A stretch of DNA of 64,000 nt from Conexibacter sp. SYSU D00693 (GTDB taxonomy: Bacteria > Actinomycetota > Thermoleophilia > Solirubrobacterales > Solirubrobacteraceae): the NCBI RefSeq assembly GCF_017084525.1, contig NZ_CP070950.1, positions 2,914,001-2,978,000 on the forward strand, read 5' to 3'. A model generated the notes under the pieces. The model was not told the DNA's origin and ran no database searches. It saw nothing but the letters and a program-made list of their open reading frames with translations. The translations under genes were made by a program, and so were the position numbers. Every line of letters starts with the position of its first letter. The first letter of the stretch is position 1. Shown here piece by piece: positions 39,543 to 48,492 of this stretch.

Positions 39543-40408
39543 CAGGCTGCGACCTCCGTGATCTGGGGGGTTGTGGGGTTGGGGGTGGAGCCCTGGGCTC
39601 CGTGGACCTGCTCGACGCGGAGCGCCAGGGTCCCGTCCTCGTCCACGACGAGGCGGCCCGAGGCCACGCGCATGCCGTCGGCGTAGAGGTCGACCGGGGC
39701 GTCCGCCTCGTGGTCGAGCTCGACGACGCTGCCCGAGGGCAGACCGACGACGCGTGCCGAGGGCATCCGGGTGCGGCCGAGCTCGGCCCACACCCGGACG
39801 GTGACGTGCCGGAGCGACTCTCCCAGCGGGGCCGAGTCGTACTCCGTCGTCATCTCGTCCAGCGCGCGCGTCATGCGCACGATGAACGCGTGCGGCACGA
39901 GCTGCACCAGGGTGCAGGGTGCGCCGCAGACGGTGAAGGTGACGCGCGTGACCTGTCCGGCGTGGTCCTCCGCCGGCATGGCCTCCGCCACGTCCTGGAC
40001 GACGCGCACGTCGGGCGGCGCGATCTCGACCTCCTGGCCGAGGACGTCGCTCGTGGCCCGTGCGGCGGCCGCCATCATCTGGTTCATCGCCTCGCCGACG
40101 GCGCTGAGCGAGAGCTCGTCGAGCTCCCCGCCCGGCTCCACGGAGTCCGGGTCGGCGCCCATCATCGTGGCGGCGAGGCGGCGTGCCCCCTCGAGGGGCA
40201 TCACCAGGACGTTGCCGCCGGTGACGCCGTCCACGTAGGAGACGTCGGCGGCCACGGCGGGCACCGAGACGTCCTCGAGCGGGTGCCCGCTCTGGACGAC
40301 GTCGACGGTCCCCGGCTTCACGCCGTCGGGCGTGTAGGTCTTGAGGACGTCCTGGACGGCCTCCGAGGTCGAGGCGGCGAGGCGCAGCAGGGCCTGCTCG
40401 GTGTTCAC
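39542..40408 (-). CDS. fliY: FliY-like motor switch protein (CheC-like plus SpoA domain)
   Basis: A 288-residue protein. N-terminal CheC-like region with GGNVLVMPLEGARRLAATMMG and the helix LSLSAVGEAMNQMMAAAARA (E-x-x-N phosphatase pattern retained as Glu/Asn). C-terminal SpoA domain follows: VTVRVWAELGRTRMPSARVVGL, GSVVELDHEADAPVDLYADGMRVASG. The combination is FliY of Bacillus-type rotors, which removes phosphate from CheY-P at the motor. GTG 40408 overlaps fliM in GTGA. Confidence 0.85.
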   Translation of the reverse strand: MNTEQALLRLAASTSEAVQDVLKTYTPDGVKPGTVDVVQSGHPLEDVSVPAVAADVSYVDGVTGGNVLVMPLEGARRLAATMMGADPDSVEPGGELDELSLSAVGEAMNQMMAAAARATSDVLGQEVEIAPPDVRVVQDVAEAMPAEDHAGQVTRVTFTVCGAPCTLVQLVPHAFIVRMTRALDEMTTEYDSAPLGESLRHVTVRVWAELGRTRMPSARVVGLPSGSVVELDHEADAPVDLYADGMRVASGRLVVDEDGTLALRVEQVHGAQGSTPNPTTPQITEVAA

Positions 40409-41412
40409 GAGCTCCCCTCCTCGCCCCGCGCGGCGGGCGCGACGACCTGGACGGCGCGCTTGGTGCCCGAGCGGCCGGCGCGGCCGTGCAGGACCGGCGT
40501 GCGGTCGGCGTAGACGACGACGTGGCCGAGGTCCTTGGCGCCGGCGGGGCCGCCGAGCTTCAGGGTGTCGCCCGGCTGGAGGCCGAGGACGTCCTCGAGG
40601 GTCAGCGTCGTCTCGGCGACCTCGGCGCGCAGCGTCACGTCGACGCGGCCCAGGCCGCTGCGGACGGCCTGCGCGGTGCGCTCGTCCTGCACCTTGCCGT
40701 CGTCCTCCTTGCGCGAGAACGCGCTGGCGACGGGGGCGATGGCGGCGTAGGGCACGAGCAGCACGCAGGTGGACGAGACGCGCTCGAGGCGGGCCTCCAT
40801 GACCAGCGCGAGCGTCGGCTCGCTGCCGGCCGCGACCTGCACGAGCTCGGACTGGCTCTCGATGTCGCTGAGGCGCAGCGTGGTCTCCGAGAGGTCGAAC
40901 CAGACGCCGCTGAGGACCTCGACGATCGTCCCGAGCAGGCGGCGCACGAGCATCAGGTCGATGTCGGTGAGCTCGCGCTCCTTGACGAGGTCCTCGGAGG
41001 TGCCGCCCATGAGGCGCTCGAGGGCGACCACGAGCAGCGACACCTGGGCGGTGAGGAGCATCCGGCCCTCGTGGGGCGCGGTCTCGACGATGCCGTAGAC
41101 CGACCCGTCGGGCAGCAGCCCGAACGCGTTGGTCCAGGTGAGCTGCTGGACGTCGATGACCTCGAGCTCGATGGGCGTGCGGTGCTCGGCCACCAGGCGG
41201 GTGGTGACCGAGGCGCACAGGGCGTCCAGGGCGCGGCGCATGCGCCGCTCCTGGTCGGTCGAGAACTTGCTCGGCCGCGTGAAGTCGACGGTCCTCAGCC
41301 ACCGCGCGCGGCGACCGCCGCCCGCACCGGGAGCCTCGATCGGGAGGTTGCCCTCCGAGGCCCGCTCGAAGAGGGCCTCGATCTGGTTCGTGCTGAGGAA
41401 CCCCGAGCTCAT
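40405..41412 (-). CDS. fliM: Flagellar motor switch protein FliM
   Basis: A 335-residue FliM. The CheY-P-binding N-terminus is LSTNQIEALFE. The middle domain contains LRTVDFTRPSKFSTDQERRM (GGXG region nearby) and LLTAQVSLLVVALERLMGG, and the C-terminal SpoA domain VDVTLRAEVAETTLTLEDVLGLQPGDTL. It links FliG to FliN/FliY and binds CheY-P. ATG 41412 overlaps cheD by 4 bp. Confidence 0.96.
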   Translation of the reverse strand: MSSGFLSTNQIEALFERASEGNLPIEAPGAGGGRRARWLRTVDFTRPSKFSTDQERRMRRALDALCASVTTRLVAEHRTPIELEVIDVQQLTWTNAFGLLPDGSVYGIVETAPHEGRMLLTAQVSLLVVALERLMGGTSEDLVKERELTDIDLMLVRRLLGTIVEVLSGVWFDLSETTLRLSDIESQSELVQVAAGSEPTLALVMEARLERVSSTCVLLVPYAAIAPVASAFSRKEDDGKVQDERTAQAVRSGLGRVDVTLRAEVAETTLTLEDVLGLQPGDTLKLGGPAGAKDLGHVVVYADRTPVLHGRAGRSGTKRAVQVVAPAARGEEGSS

Positions 41413-41924
41413 GCCGCGATCGCGAAGCTCCGGCCGAGGTCCATGGGGACGTCCGTGCCGCCCGCCTCGCGGACGGTCACGGCGGGCAGCTCGCCCGAGC
41501 CGGCGAGCACGGCACGCACGGTGCGACCGCGGTCCCCGCCGGTCATGGCGGCGACGACGGGCACGCGCACGGCGGCGAGCGCCTGGCGGACGGCCTGCTC
41601 GTTGCGAGCACCGATCTCCTGGCCCCCGGCCATCGCGAACATGGAGGCCCCGCCCACGAGGGCGGCCTCCAGCCGCGTGGGGCGGGCGCCGGCGGCGACG
41701 AGCTGCTCGACCGTCACCGGGATGGCGGTGTCGGCGAACTTGGCGGGCGTGGCGCCCGGGCCGCTCGGCGGCGACTGGGGCAGCATCACGTGCGCGAGCG
41801 CCGCGACGCCCCACGTGCGGTCGACGACCAGGAGCCCGATGCAGGACCCGAGGCCGACGCAGGCAAGGACGTCGCCGGCCGCGCGCGAGACTGCGAGCTC
41901 ACCCATGCGGACGACGTGCTCCAT
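41409..41924 (-). CDS. cheD: Chemoreceptor glutamine deamidase CheD
   Basis: A 171-residue CheD with catalytic Cys28 in GLGSCIG and His45 in HVMLP, plus VGGASMFAMAGGQEIGARN. CheD deamidates receptors and stimulates CheC. It directly follows cheC with shared bases, the partner arrangement of Bacillus-type chemotaxis. The corresponding receptors are not in this window. Confidence 0.95.
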   Translation of the reverse strand: MEHVVRMGELAVSRAAGDVLACVGLGSCIGLLVVDRTWGVAALAHVMLPQSPPSGPGATPAKFADTAIPVTVEQLVAAGARPTRLEAALVGGASMFAMAGGQEIGARNEQAVRQALAAVRVPVVAAMTGGDRGRTVRAVLAGSGELPAVTVREAGGTDVPMDLGRSFAIAA

Positions 41925-42505
41925 CAGAGGCCCAGCCGTGCGAGGAGGTCGCCGACGGCGCCGCCGGCGGGCAGCAGCAGGAAGCTGAGCTCGCAGGAGT
42001 CGCCCTCGACGAGGAGCGCCGAGTCCATGAGCAGCGCGGTGGTGTCCGTGCCGTCGCCCAGCAGGACGGAGGCGAGGATCGCGCCCAGCATGTCGAAGAC
42101 CACCATCGGCGGCGCGGGCTCGGTGTCGAGGCCGAGCATCTGCGCCAGCGCGTTGATGTACGACGTGCCGAGGATGTTGCCGATCTCGCCCAGCGCCGAG
42201 CGGCCGTCGTCGGTGCCGACGGGGACGCCGAGCAGCTCGCACAGGCGCGCCGCGTCGGCCTCGGGGAAGAGCAGCAGGACGTGGCCGGGCAGGTCGCCGA
42301 CCGTGGGGACGACCACGCCGTAGCGGGCCTCCGCCGGGTCGCCCGCGGCCTCGACCGCGTCCGGCACCGGGAGGGCCTGGACGGTCGGGACGTTGATGTC
42401 GACGGGCTTGCCGAGCATCTGGCTCAGCGCGCCGCCGGCGGTGCCGGAGCCGATGTTGGCGAGCTCGCGCAGGGCGTCGAGCTGGACGTCGGTGAACGTG
42501 GTCAT
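41924..42505 (-). CDS. cheC: CheY-P phosphatase CheC
   Basis: A 193-residue protein with two E-x-x-N-I phosphatase motifs: LRELANIGSGTAGGALSQM and LGEIGNILGTSYINALAQM. The CheC fold matches over its full length. It dephosphorylates CheY-P and forms a complex with CheD. ATG 42505 has AAGGAAG upstream and lies 24 nt after cheA. Confidence 0.93.
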   Translation of the reverse strand: MTTFTDVQLDALRELANIGSGTAGGALSQMLGKPVDINVPTVQALPVPDAVEAAGDPAEARYGVVVPTVGDLPGHVLLLFPEADAARLCELLGVPVGTDDGRSALGEIGNILGTSYINALAQMLGLDTEPAPPMVVFDMLGAILASVLLGDGTDTTALLMDSALLVEGDSCELSFLLLPAGGAVGDLLARLGL

Positions 42506-42529
42506 GAGTCGGTGCTTCCTTGCGGTGGC

Positions 42530-44521
42530 TCAGGCGACGGCGGTCAGGGAGGGACGGCCGGCGGTCGCGGTGGTGGTCGAGGTGGAGGAGATGACGGCGT
42601 CGCAGTCGGCGAGCAGGACGATCGAGCCGTCCGGCAGGACCGCGGCGCCCGACACGGCGGCACGCGGCGCCACGCCCTGCGGCAGCGGCCGCGTGACGAG
42701 CTCGCGCTGGCCGACCAGGCCGGAGACGCTGAGGGCGATGGAGCGCTCGGAACCGCGGATGATCACGACATGTGTGTCATCGGCAGCCTCCTCGCTGTCG
42801 TGACCGAAGACGTCGCGCGCGGACAGCAGCGGCAGGGAGGGCCCGTCCTGCTGGACGAGCATCTTCTTGCCGGCCACCCCGCGGACGGGCAGGTCGTCGA
42901 GGCGCAGCGTGCGCTCGACGCGCTGGAGCGGGATGCCGTACGGGCGGCCGTCGGCCTCGACGAGCAGCGCCGACATGATCGCCAGGGTCAGCGGGAGGCG
43001 GACCTCGGCCTCGGTGCCCTCGCCGGGCACGGAGGTCACGACGACCTCGCCGCCGAGCTGGCGGATCTTCTCGCGCACCGCGTCCATGCCGACGCCGCGA
43101 CCCGAGAGGTCGCCCACGGTCTCGGCGGTGGAGAAGCCGGGCGCGAAGAGCAGCTCGATGGCGGCACGGACGTCGACCGTGGCGGCCTGCTCGGCGGTGA
43201 TGAGCCCGCGCTGCACGGCCTTCGCGGCGACCTTGGCCGGGTCGACGCCGCGGCCGTCGTCCTTGACGGAGATGACGATGGAGCCGCCGGCGTGGCGCGC
43301 GGCGATGGTCAGCGTGCCCGTCGCCTCCTTGCCCGCGGCGAGGCGCTCGGCCGGCGGCTCGAGGCCGTGGTCCAGCGCGTTGCGGATGAGGTGGACGAGC
43401 GGGTCGCCCAGCGCGTCGACGACGGTGCGGTCGAGCTCGGTCTCCTGGCCGACGAGCTGGAGGTCGACCTGCTTGCCGAGCTTCGAGCTCGCGTCGCGCA
43501 CGAGGCGCGGGAAGCGCAGGAAGACGGCCTCCACGGGGATCATGCGGATCTGCATGACCATCGCCTGGAGCTCGTGCGAGCTGCGGGTGAGGCCCTGCAT
43601 GGCCTGCGAGAGGCCGGGGACGTCGACGTCGGCGGCGAGGCCCTCGACGAGGGTGCGCTGGACGACGAGCTCGCCCATCAGGTGCATGAGCTGGTCGAGG
43701 CGCTCGGCGTCGACGCGGACCGTGCTGGCCCCGCGCGACGAGCCGCCGGCGCTGGTGGCGCGGCGCTCGGCCGCGTTGACGACCTTGCCGGGCTCGGGCT
43801 CCTCGGCCTGCGGCGGCGCGGGGACCGCGACGGCGACCGACCCGACGTCCGGGACGGCGCGGATCGCGGCGCTGAGCACGTCGGCCTCGGCCTGCGTGGC
43901 GACGAGGGCGTGGATCTCCGAGCCGGTGAAGCCGTCGACGTCGGCGTCGGCCGGGGCCGACTGCACGATCGTGCCGTGCTCGCCGATGGCGGCGAGCACC
44001 ATGTAGGCGCGCACGGCGGCCATCTGGCAGTCCTCGGCGAGGCCGACGGTGACCTCGAGGACGGTCCCGTCGGCGTCGATCGGCGCGAGGACGGGCGCGG
44101 CGGCCGCGGGCTCCTCGGCCGGCGCGTCCTCCGAGCCGTCGGAGTCGCGGACGAGGCCCTGCAGGCGGGTGATGAGCTCGGCGGGGTCCAGCGACTCGCT
44201 GCCGTCGGCCTCGATGCCGTCGGTCGCGGTCTCGAGCGCGTCGAGGCACGCCAGGACGACGTCGGTGACCTCGGAGGTCAGCGCGCCGTCGCGCTGGCGC
44301 AGCAGCTCGAAGACGTCCTCCATCTGGTGGGTCAGCCGGGCCATGCCCTCGAAGCCCATGGTCGCGGCCATCCCCTTGAGGGAGTGGGCGGCGCGGAAGA
44401 TCTCGTCGACGGTCCCGCGGTCGTGCGGGTCCTCCTCGAGGCGGACGACGGCGAGGTTGAGCTCCTGGAGGTGCTCGCGGCACTCCGCCAGGAACATCGG
44501 GAGGTACTCGTTGGTGTCCAT
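42530..44521 (-). CDS. cheA: Chemotaxis histidine kinase CheA
   Basis: A 663-residue CheA. P1 (Hpt) with phospho-His46 in FRAAHSLKGMAATMGF. An acidic linker and CheY-binding region follow. P3 dimerisation region starts ASTVRVDAERLDQLMHLMGEL. P4 kinase has LIRNALDHGLE (N box), DDGRGVDP (G1) and GRGVGMDAVREKI (G2). P5 CheW-like end is LTLAIMSALLVEADGRPYGIP. It phosphorylates CheY and CheB. ATG 44521, 5 nt after cheR. Confidence 0.97.
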   Translation of the reverse strand: MDTNEYLPMFLAECREHLQELNLAVVRLEEDPHDRGTVDEIFRAAHSLKGMAATMGFEGMARLTHQMEDVFELLRQRDGALTSEVTDVVLACLDALETATDGIEADGSESLDPAELITRLQGLVRDSDGSEDAPAEEPAAAAPVLAPIDADGTVLEVTVGLAEDCQMAAVRAYMVLAAIGEHGTIVQSAPADADVDGFTGSEIHALVATQAEADVLSAAIRAVPDVGSVAVAVPAPPQAEEPEPGKVVNAAERRATSAGGSSRGASTVRVDAERLDQLMHLMGELVVQRTLVEGLAADVDVPGLSQAMQGLTRSSHELQAMVMQIRMIPVEAVFLRFPRLVRDASSKLGKQVDLQLVGQETELDRTVVDALGDPLVHLIRNALDHGLEPPAERLAAGKEATGTLTIAARHAGGSIVISVKDDGRGVDPAKVAAKAVQRGLITAEQAATVDVRAAIELLFAPGFSTAETVGDLSGRGVGMDAVREKIRQLGGEVVVTSVPGEGTEAEVRLPLTLAIMSALLVEADGRPYGIPLQRVERTLRLDDLPVRGVAGKKMLVQQDGPSLPLLSARDVFGHDSEEAADDTHVVIIRGSERSIALSVSGLVGQRELVTRPLPQGVAPRAAVSGAAVLPDGSIVLLADCDAVISSTSTTTATAGRPSLTAVA

Positions 44522-44526
44522 GTGGA

Positions 44527-45330
44527 TCAGGCCTCGCGGCGGTAGAGGAAGGGGGCTTCGGGGACGAGGCCCATGGCGGCGGGCTCGTTGACCCGCTCCG
44601 TGGCGCCGACGACCATCCGACCGCCCGGGCGCAGGGCCGAGGCCAGCCGGGCGTGGAGGTCGTCGCGCACCTCCGGGGTGAAGTAGATGACGGTGTTGCG
44701 GCACAGGACGAGGTCCTGGCTGCCGGGCACCGGCTTGAGGCGCAGCAGGTCGCCCTGCTCGAAGCGGCAGAGGCGGCGGACCGCGTCCTTGGCCTGCAGG
44801 CCGCTGTCGACGGCGTCGAAGTGGCGGCGCAGCGCGTCGGCCGGGGCGTCGCGGCCGTCCTCCTTGGAGAACAGCCCCGCCTTGGCGCGGGCGACCATGC
44901 GGGCGTCGATGTCCGTGCCGAGGATCGAGACGCGGGCCGCCGGGACGGCGTCCAGGCAGACCGCGGCCAGCGTGTGGGCCTCGGCGCCGTAGGAGCAGCC
45001 CGCCGACCAGGCGCGGATGCGCCCGCCGCCGGAGGCGGCCAGCTCGGGCAGGACGGTCTTGGCCAGCGCCTCCCACTGCTCCGGGTTGCGCCAGAGCTGG
45101 GAGACGTTGATGGTCACGCGGTCGAGGAAGGCCTCGAGCTCGTCCTTGTCGGCGCGCAGCGTCTTGGCGTACTCGCGCAGGTCCTGGACGCCGCGGGCGC
45201 CCGCGAACGAGCGGATGCGGCGCTCCATCTGGTCGCGCTTGTACTGCGAGAGGTCGATGCCGTTGATCGAGCGGACCGCCGTGCAGAGGTCCACGTAGTC
45301 GTCGGCGCGACCGCCGGCCAGGGCGCTCAT
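44527..45330 (-). CDS. cheR: Chemoreceptor methyltransferase CheR
   Basis: A 267-residue SAM-dependent methyltransferase. N-terminal helical domain with YKRDQMERRIRSF, VTINVSQLWRNPEQW, then the SAM fold RAWSAGCSYGAEAHTLA (motif I region), ILGTDIDARMVARAKAG and DLVLCRNTVIYF. It methylates receptor glutamates. Overlaps cheB in ATGA. Confidence 0.95.
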   Translation of the reverse strand: MSALAGGRADDYVDLCTAVRSINGIDLSQYKRDQMERRIRSFAGARGVQDLREYAKTLRADKDELEAFLDRVTINVSQLWRNPEQWEALAKTVLPELAASGGGRIRAWSAGCSYGAEAHTLAAVCLDAVPAARVSILGTDIDARMVARAKAGLFSKEDGRDAPADALRRHFDAVDSGLQAKDAVRRLCRFEQGDLLRLKPVPGSQDLVLCRNTVIYFTPEVRDDLHARLASALRPGGRMVVGATERVNEPAAMGLVPEAPFLYRREA

Positions 45331-46412
45331 GACGCGATCGCCTCCGCCAGCTCGCCGAGGGGCAGGACCTCGTCGACGAGGCCCGCCTCGGCCACCGCTC
45401 GCGGCATGCCGTAGACGGTGCAGGTGTGCTCGGCCTCAGCGATGATCCGCCCGCCGTGCTCCTTGACGACGCGGGCGCCGGCGAGGCCGTCGGCCCCCAT
45501 GCCGGTCATGACGCAGAGGACGACGCGGTCCTTGAAGCGCTTGGCGACGTCGGCGATCGTCAGGTCGGCGCGGGGGCGCAGGCCGCCGATCGGCTCGGTC
45601 TCGGTGAGGCGCAGGACGTCGCCGTCGGTGAGGCGCAGGTGCTTGCCGCCCGGGGCGATGAGCAGCTGCGTCGGGTCGAGGCGGTCGCCGTCGACGGCCT
45701 CGCGCACGCCGATCCTGGCGGCGCGGTCCAGCCGGGCGGCCAGCGAGGCCGTGAAGCCCTCGGGCATGTGCTGGACGATCAGTCCGCCGGCGCCGAGCGC
45801 GCCCGGCAGGCCGGGGACGACGGCGGCCAGCGCGCGCGGGCCGCCGGTCGAGGTGGCGATGACCACGACGCGGTCCTTCGCGCTCGCCGTGGCGATGCGC
45901 GGGCGGCGCGCCGGGACGCTCGCCGCGGCGGGCGCGGCGGCGGGGCGGGCACTCGGCCGCGGTGCGGCGGCGGACCTGGTGGAGCCCGCGGCGGCCTCGA
46001 GCTTGCCGGCCAGCGTCTTGGCGAACGCGTCGAACGGCTCGCCGATCGCCGGCTTGGCGACGAGGTCGAAGGCGCCCTCGGCGAGCGCGTCGACCGCGCG
46101 GGCGCCGTGGGCCGGGGAGAAGGCGGAGACGACGACGACCGGCACCGAGGCGTTGCCGCTGCGCAGCGCGCGCAGGACGCCGATGCCGTCGAGCCCGGGC
46201 ATGGCCAGGTCGAGCGTCATGGCGTCGGGACGCAGGCGCCGGTGCAGCGCGAGCGCCTCGTCCCCGTCGGCGGCCTCGCCGACGACCTCGAAGCCCTGGT
46301 CACGCAGCGCCTGGCTCAGCAGGCGCCGCATGAAGGACGAGTCGTCGCAGACGAGGATCCGCGTCCCGCTGCCCGTCCGGGCAGCGGGTCGGTTGCCGGC
46401 CGTCGTGGCCAT
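45327..46412 (-). CDS. cheB: Chemotaxis methylesterase/deamidase CheB
   Basis: A 361-residue CheB. Receiver domain with ILVCDDSSFMRRLL, Asp68 in AMTLDLAMPGLDG and Lys in VAKPAIG. A Pro/Ala linker follows (about 145-175). The esterase domain has catalytic Ser in VVIATSTGGPRAL, His in IVQHMPEGFT and Asp in MTGMGADGL. ATG 46412 shares a base with the cheW stop. Confidence 0.96.
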   Translation of the reverse strand: MATTAGNRPAARTGSGTRILVCDDSSFMRRLLSQALRDQGFEVVGEAADGDEALALHRRLRPDAMTLDLAMPGLDGIGVLRALRSGNASVPVVVVSAFSPAHGARAVDALAEGAFDLVAKPAIGEPFDAFAKTLAGKLEAAAGSTRSAAAPRPSARPAAAPAAASVPARRPRIATASAKDRVVVIATSTGGPRALAAVVPGLPGALGAGGLIVQHMPEGFTASLAARLDRAARIGVREAVDGDRLDPTQLLIAPGGKHLRLTDGDVLRLTETEPIGGLRPRADLTIADVAKRFKDRVVLCVMTGMGADGLAGARVVKEHGGRIIAEAEHTCTVYGMPRAVAEAGLVDEVLPLGELAEAIAS

Positions 46413-46897
46413 CAGGCCGCGACCGCGACCTCGGTGGTGGCCTCGTCGGCGGCCGTCTCGGCCTGGCGACGGGCCGCGCCCGGGACGATCCCGTGCGGGT
46501 TGAGCAGGACGACCAGGCGGTCGTCGATCTTGGCGATGCCGTCGATGGAGACGTGGTCCGAGCCCGGGGCCTCCTCGAGGGTGGAGCTCTCGACGGTGAT
46601 GACCTCCTCGACCTCGTCGCAGATGACGCCCGCCATCTCGGCGTCGGTCTCGACGATCACGATGTTGGACTCGACGCCGTCGGCGGCGCGGTCCAGACCG
46701 AGGCGCTGCGCCAGGTCGAGGACCGGCAGGATCTTGCCGCGCAGCGAGATGACGCCGCGGACGCTCGGGTCCGACGAGGCGACCGAGCGCGGCTCGGCGT
46801 AGCGGATGATCTCGTGGACGTGGGAGATGGGCAGCGCGTACTCCTCGCCGGCGAGGCTGAAGACGACGAGCTGGGTGGTGGTGGTGTCGGCAGACAT
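46412..46897 (-). CDS. cheW: Chemotaxis coupling protein CheW
   Basis: A 161-residue CheW: QLVVFSLAGEEYALPISHVHEIIRY, GVISLRGKILPVLDLAQRLGL, NIVIVETDAEMAGVICDEVEEVI. It couples receptors to CheA. ATG 46897 is chosen because the family begins here and GGAGGG precedes it; upstream frame is shadow. First gene of a nine-gene chemotaxis/switch operon. Confidence 0.95.
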   Translation of the reverse strand: MSADTTTTQLVVFSLAGEEYALPISHVHEIIRYAEPRSVASSDPSVRGVISLRGKILPVLDLAQRLGLDRAADGVESNIVIVETDAEMAGVICDEVEEVITVESSTLEEAPGSDHVSIDGIAKIDDRLVVLLNPHGIVPGAARRQAETAADEATTEVAVAA

Positions 46898-46938
46898 GGG
46901 GTCGGATCCCTCCGTGGACGTGGGCCAGCACCCATGTG

Positions 46939-46965
46939 TGTCGGACGCACCGCCCGTCGCTTGAG
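46939..46965 (-). promoter_or_regulatory. Sigma-28-type promoter of cheW operon
   Basis: CTCAA (46961-46965) - 15 nt - TCCGACA (46939-46945). Leader of about 35 nt with a GGAGGG ribosome site, unlike the leaderless units. Confidence 0.65.
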
Positions 46966-46998
46966 GTGCGCGCGCCGAACGGCACGGCCCCGAACGAC

Positions 46999-47024
46999 AG
47001 CGGGCGCCCCGGAGGGCGCCCGCT
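46999..47024 (-). terminator. Terminator of the fliJ-flbD operon
   Basis: Perfect 11-bp stem AGCGGGCGCCC / GGGCGCCCGCT with a TCCG tetraloop on the minus strand, 28 nt past the flbD stop. Confidence 0.8.
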
Positions 47025-47052
47025 GGACGGCTGTCCTGCTGCGTTGTGGGGG

Positions 47053-47271
47053 CTAGCGCACGGGGCGCGAGCGCCGCAGGGCCTCCGCGGCGATGCCGGT
47101 GCGCCACTCGCGGGCGCGCGCGATCACCTCGTCGGCGGTCTCGGCCACCGCGATGCTGGCGCCGGTGGTGAGCGTGATGTGGCAGTCCGGGCTCTCCTCC
47201 AGGGACTGGATGAGGTCCGGGTTGAGGTGGAACGGCTCCCGGGCCGTCGACAGGCGGTGCAGCAGGATCAT
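47053..47271 (-). CDS. flbD: FlbD family flagellar protein
   Basis: A 72-residue protein matching FlbD (short Bacillus-type, not the Caulobacter regulator): MILLHRL, FHLNPDLIQSLEESPDCHITLTTG, VAETADEVIARAREW. FlbD family proteins follow flgE in many monoderm clusters; in Bacillus-type organisms their role (swarming, motor power) is only partly known. ATG 47271, 17 nt after flgE. Confidence 0.88.
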   Translation of the reverse strand: MILLHRLSTAREPFHLNPDLIQSLEESPDCHITLTTGASIAVAETADEVIARAREWRTGIAAEALRRSRPVR

Positions 47272-47288
47272 GTGGTCCTACCTCGGGA

Positions 47289-48113
47289 CTAGCGCTTCAG
47301 GTTGACGAGGTCCTGCAGCATCTCATCGCCGACGGAGATCACGCGGGAGTTCGCCTGGAAGCCGCGCTGGGCGACGATCATGTCGGTGAACTCGGCCGCG
47401 AGGTCGACGTTGGACATCTCGAGCGTGCCGCCGATGGTCTGGCCGAAGTTGCCGCCGGGCAGGCCGACGAGCTCGGTGCCGGAGGCCGGGTTGGACTCCC
47501 AGCGGTTGCCCGAGACGCGCACGAGGCCGTTCTCGTTCGGGAACTTCGCCAGCGACAGCGTGCCGGCCGTGACGCGTGCGCCGCCGCCCGCCGGGATGTA
47601 GGTGACCATGCCGTCGTTGCCCACGGCCACGGCGGTCGCGCCCGTCGGGATCTGGATGTACTCGTCGGGGCCGCCGGCCGTCGTGCGGCCCATGACGTAG
47701 TAGCCCTCGGCGGTGGTCAGGTAGCCCTGGTCGTTGCGCTGGAAGTTGCCGGCGCGGGTGTACTGGATCTGCGTCGGGGCGGCGGGCGGCGCGCCGGTGG
47801 CGACGCGGAAGAAGCCCTCGCCCTGGATGGCGATGTCCAGCGGGTTGCCGGTGGCCTGCAGCGAGCCGGCGGTCATGACCGCGTCGACCGACGCGAGCTG
47901 GACGCCGAGGCCGATCTGCGCGGCGTTCGTGCCGCCGGTGTTCGGGCCGGACGCCGAGCCGCCGTAGACCGTCTGCTGGAGCTGGTCCTTGAAGGACGTG
48001 CGCGCCGTCTTGTAGCCGACGGTGTTCACGTTGGCCAGGTTGTTCGACGTGACGTCGAGCTTGGTCTGGTGCTGCTTGAGGCCGGAGACGGCCGAGTACA
48101 TGCCACGGAGCAT
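47289..48113 (-). CDS. flgE: Flagellar hook protein FlgE (FlgE/F/G family, short form)
   Basis: A 274-residue hook/rod protein. N-terminal MYSAVSGLKQHQTKLDVTSNNLANVNTVGYK, middle NPLDIAIQGEGFFRV and RAGNFQRNDQGYL, C-terminal SNVDLAAEFTDMIVAQRGFQANSRVI. By length it resembles FlgG or the short Bacillus hook protein. Position after FlgD and FliK supports a hook role. It is the only FlgE/F/G homologue in the window, so distal rod proteins must be encoded elsewhere or be absent. Confidence 0.88.
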   Translation of the reverse strand: MLRGMYSAVSGLKQHQTKLDVTSNNLANVNTVGYKTARTSFKDQLQQTVYGGSASGPNTGGTNAAQIGLGVQLASVDAVMTAGSLQATGNPLDIAIQGEGFFRVATGAPPAAPTQIQYTRAGNFQRNDQGYLTTAEGYYVMGRTTAGGPDEYIQIPTGATAVAVGNDGMVTYIPAGGGARVTAGTLSLAKFPNENGLVRVSGNRWESNPASGTELVGLPGGNFGQTIGGTLEMSNVDLAAEFTDMIVAQRGFQANSRVISVGDEMLQDLVNLKR

Positions 48114-48126
48114 TCTGGGTTCCTCC

Positions 48127-48489
48127 CTAGGAGAAGACGGCGGAGTCGATGTTCGTGAAGACGTGGTCGCGCAGCTGGTCGCGGCCGACGGCGGTGATGA
48201 CGGTGCGGTTGGGCACCGAGCAGACGAACGCCACGTCGCCCAGGAGGACGACGGTGTCGCGGGCGCCCTTGGCCGCGGCGCGGCTGAGGGCGTCGTCGAG
48301 GCGCTCGAGGGTCGGGCGGTCCAGCGACAGCCCGCGGCGCTGCACGCGCTGGGAGGCGTGCTTGGAGAAGGTGACGTCGAGGACCTGGCCGAACGCCGGG
48401 CCCTCGGGCGAGGTGGTCGCCGGCGGCGCGACCGGACGGGGCATCCCGTCCGGCGGGCGCAGCGCGGGGTTGAGCTCGACCGGGTTCAT
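48127..48489 (-). CDS. Flagellar operon protein, TIGR02530 family
   Basis: A 120-residue protein of the TIGR02530 flagellar operon family: FSKHASQRVQRRGLSLDRPTLERLDDAL, and SVPNRTVITAVGRDQLRDHVFTNIDSAV. The N-terminus is Pro-rich with PAFGQVLDVT (F33-L37), an FxxxL motif also found in other early export substrates here. It lies between flgD and flgE, as in Firmicutes. Exact function is unknown; probably hook assembly. Confidence 0.8.
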   Translation of the reverse strand: MNPVELNPALRPPDGMPRPVAPPATTSPEGPAFGQVLDVTFSKHASQRVQRRGLSLDRPTLERLDDALSRAAAKGARDTVVLLGDVAFVCSVPNRTVITAVGRDQLRDHVFTNIDSAVFS

Positions 48490-48492
48490 GGC

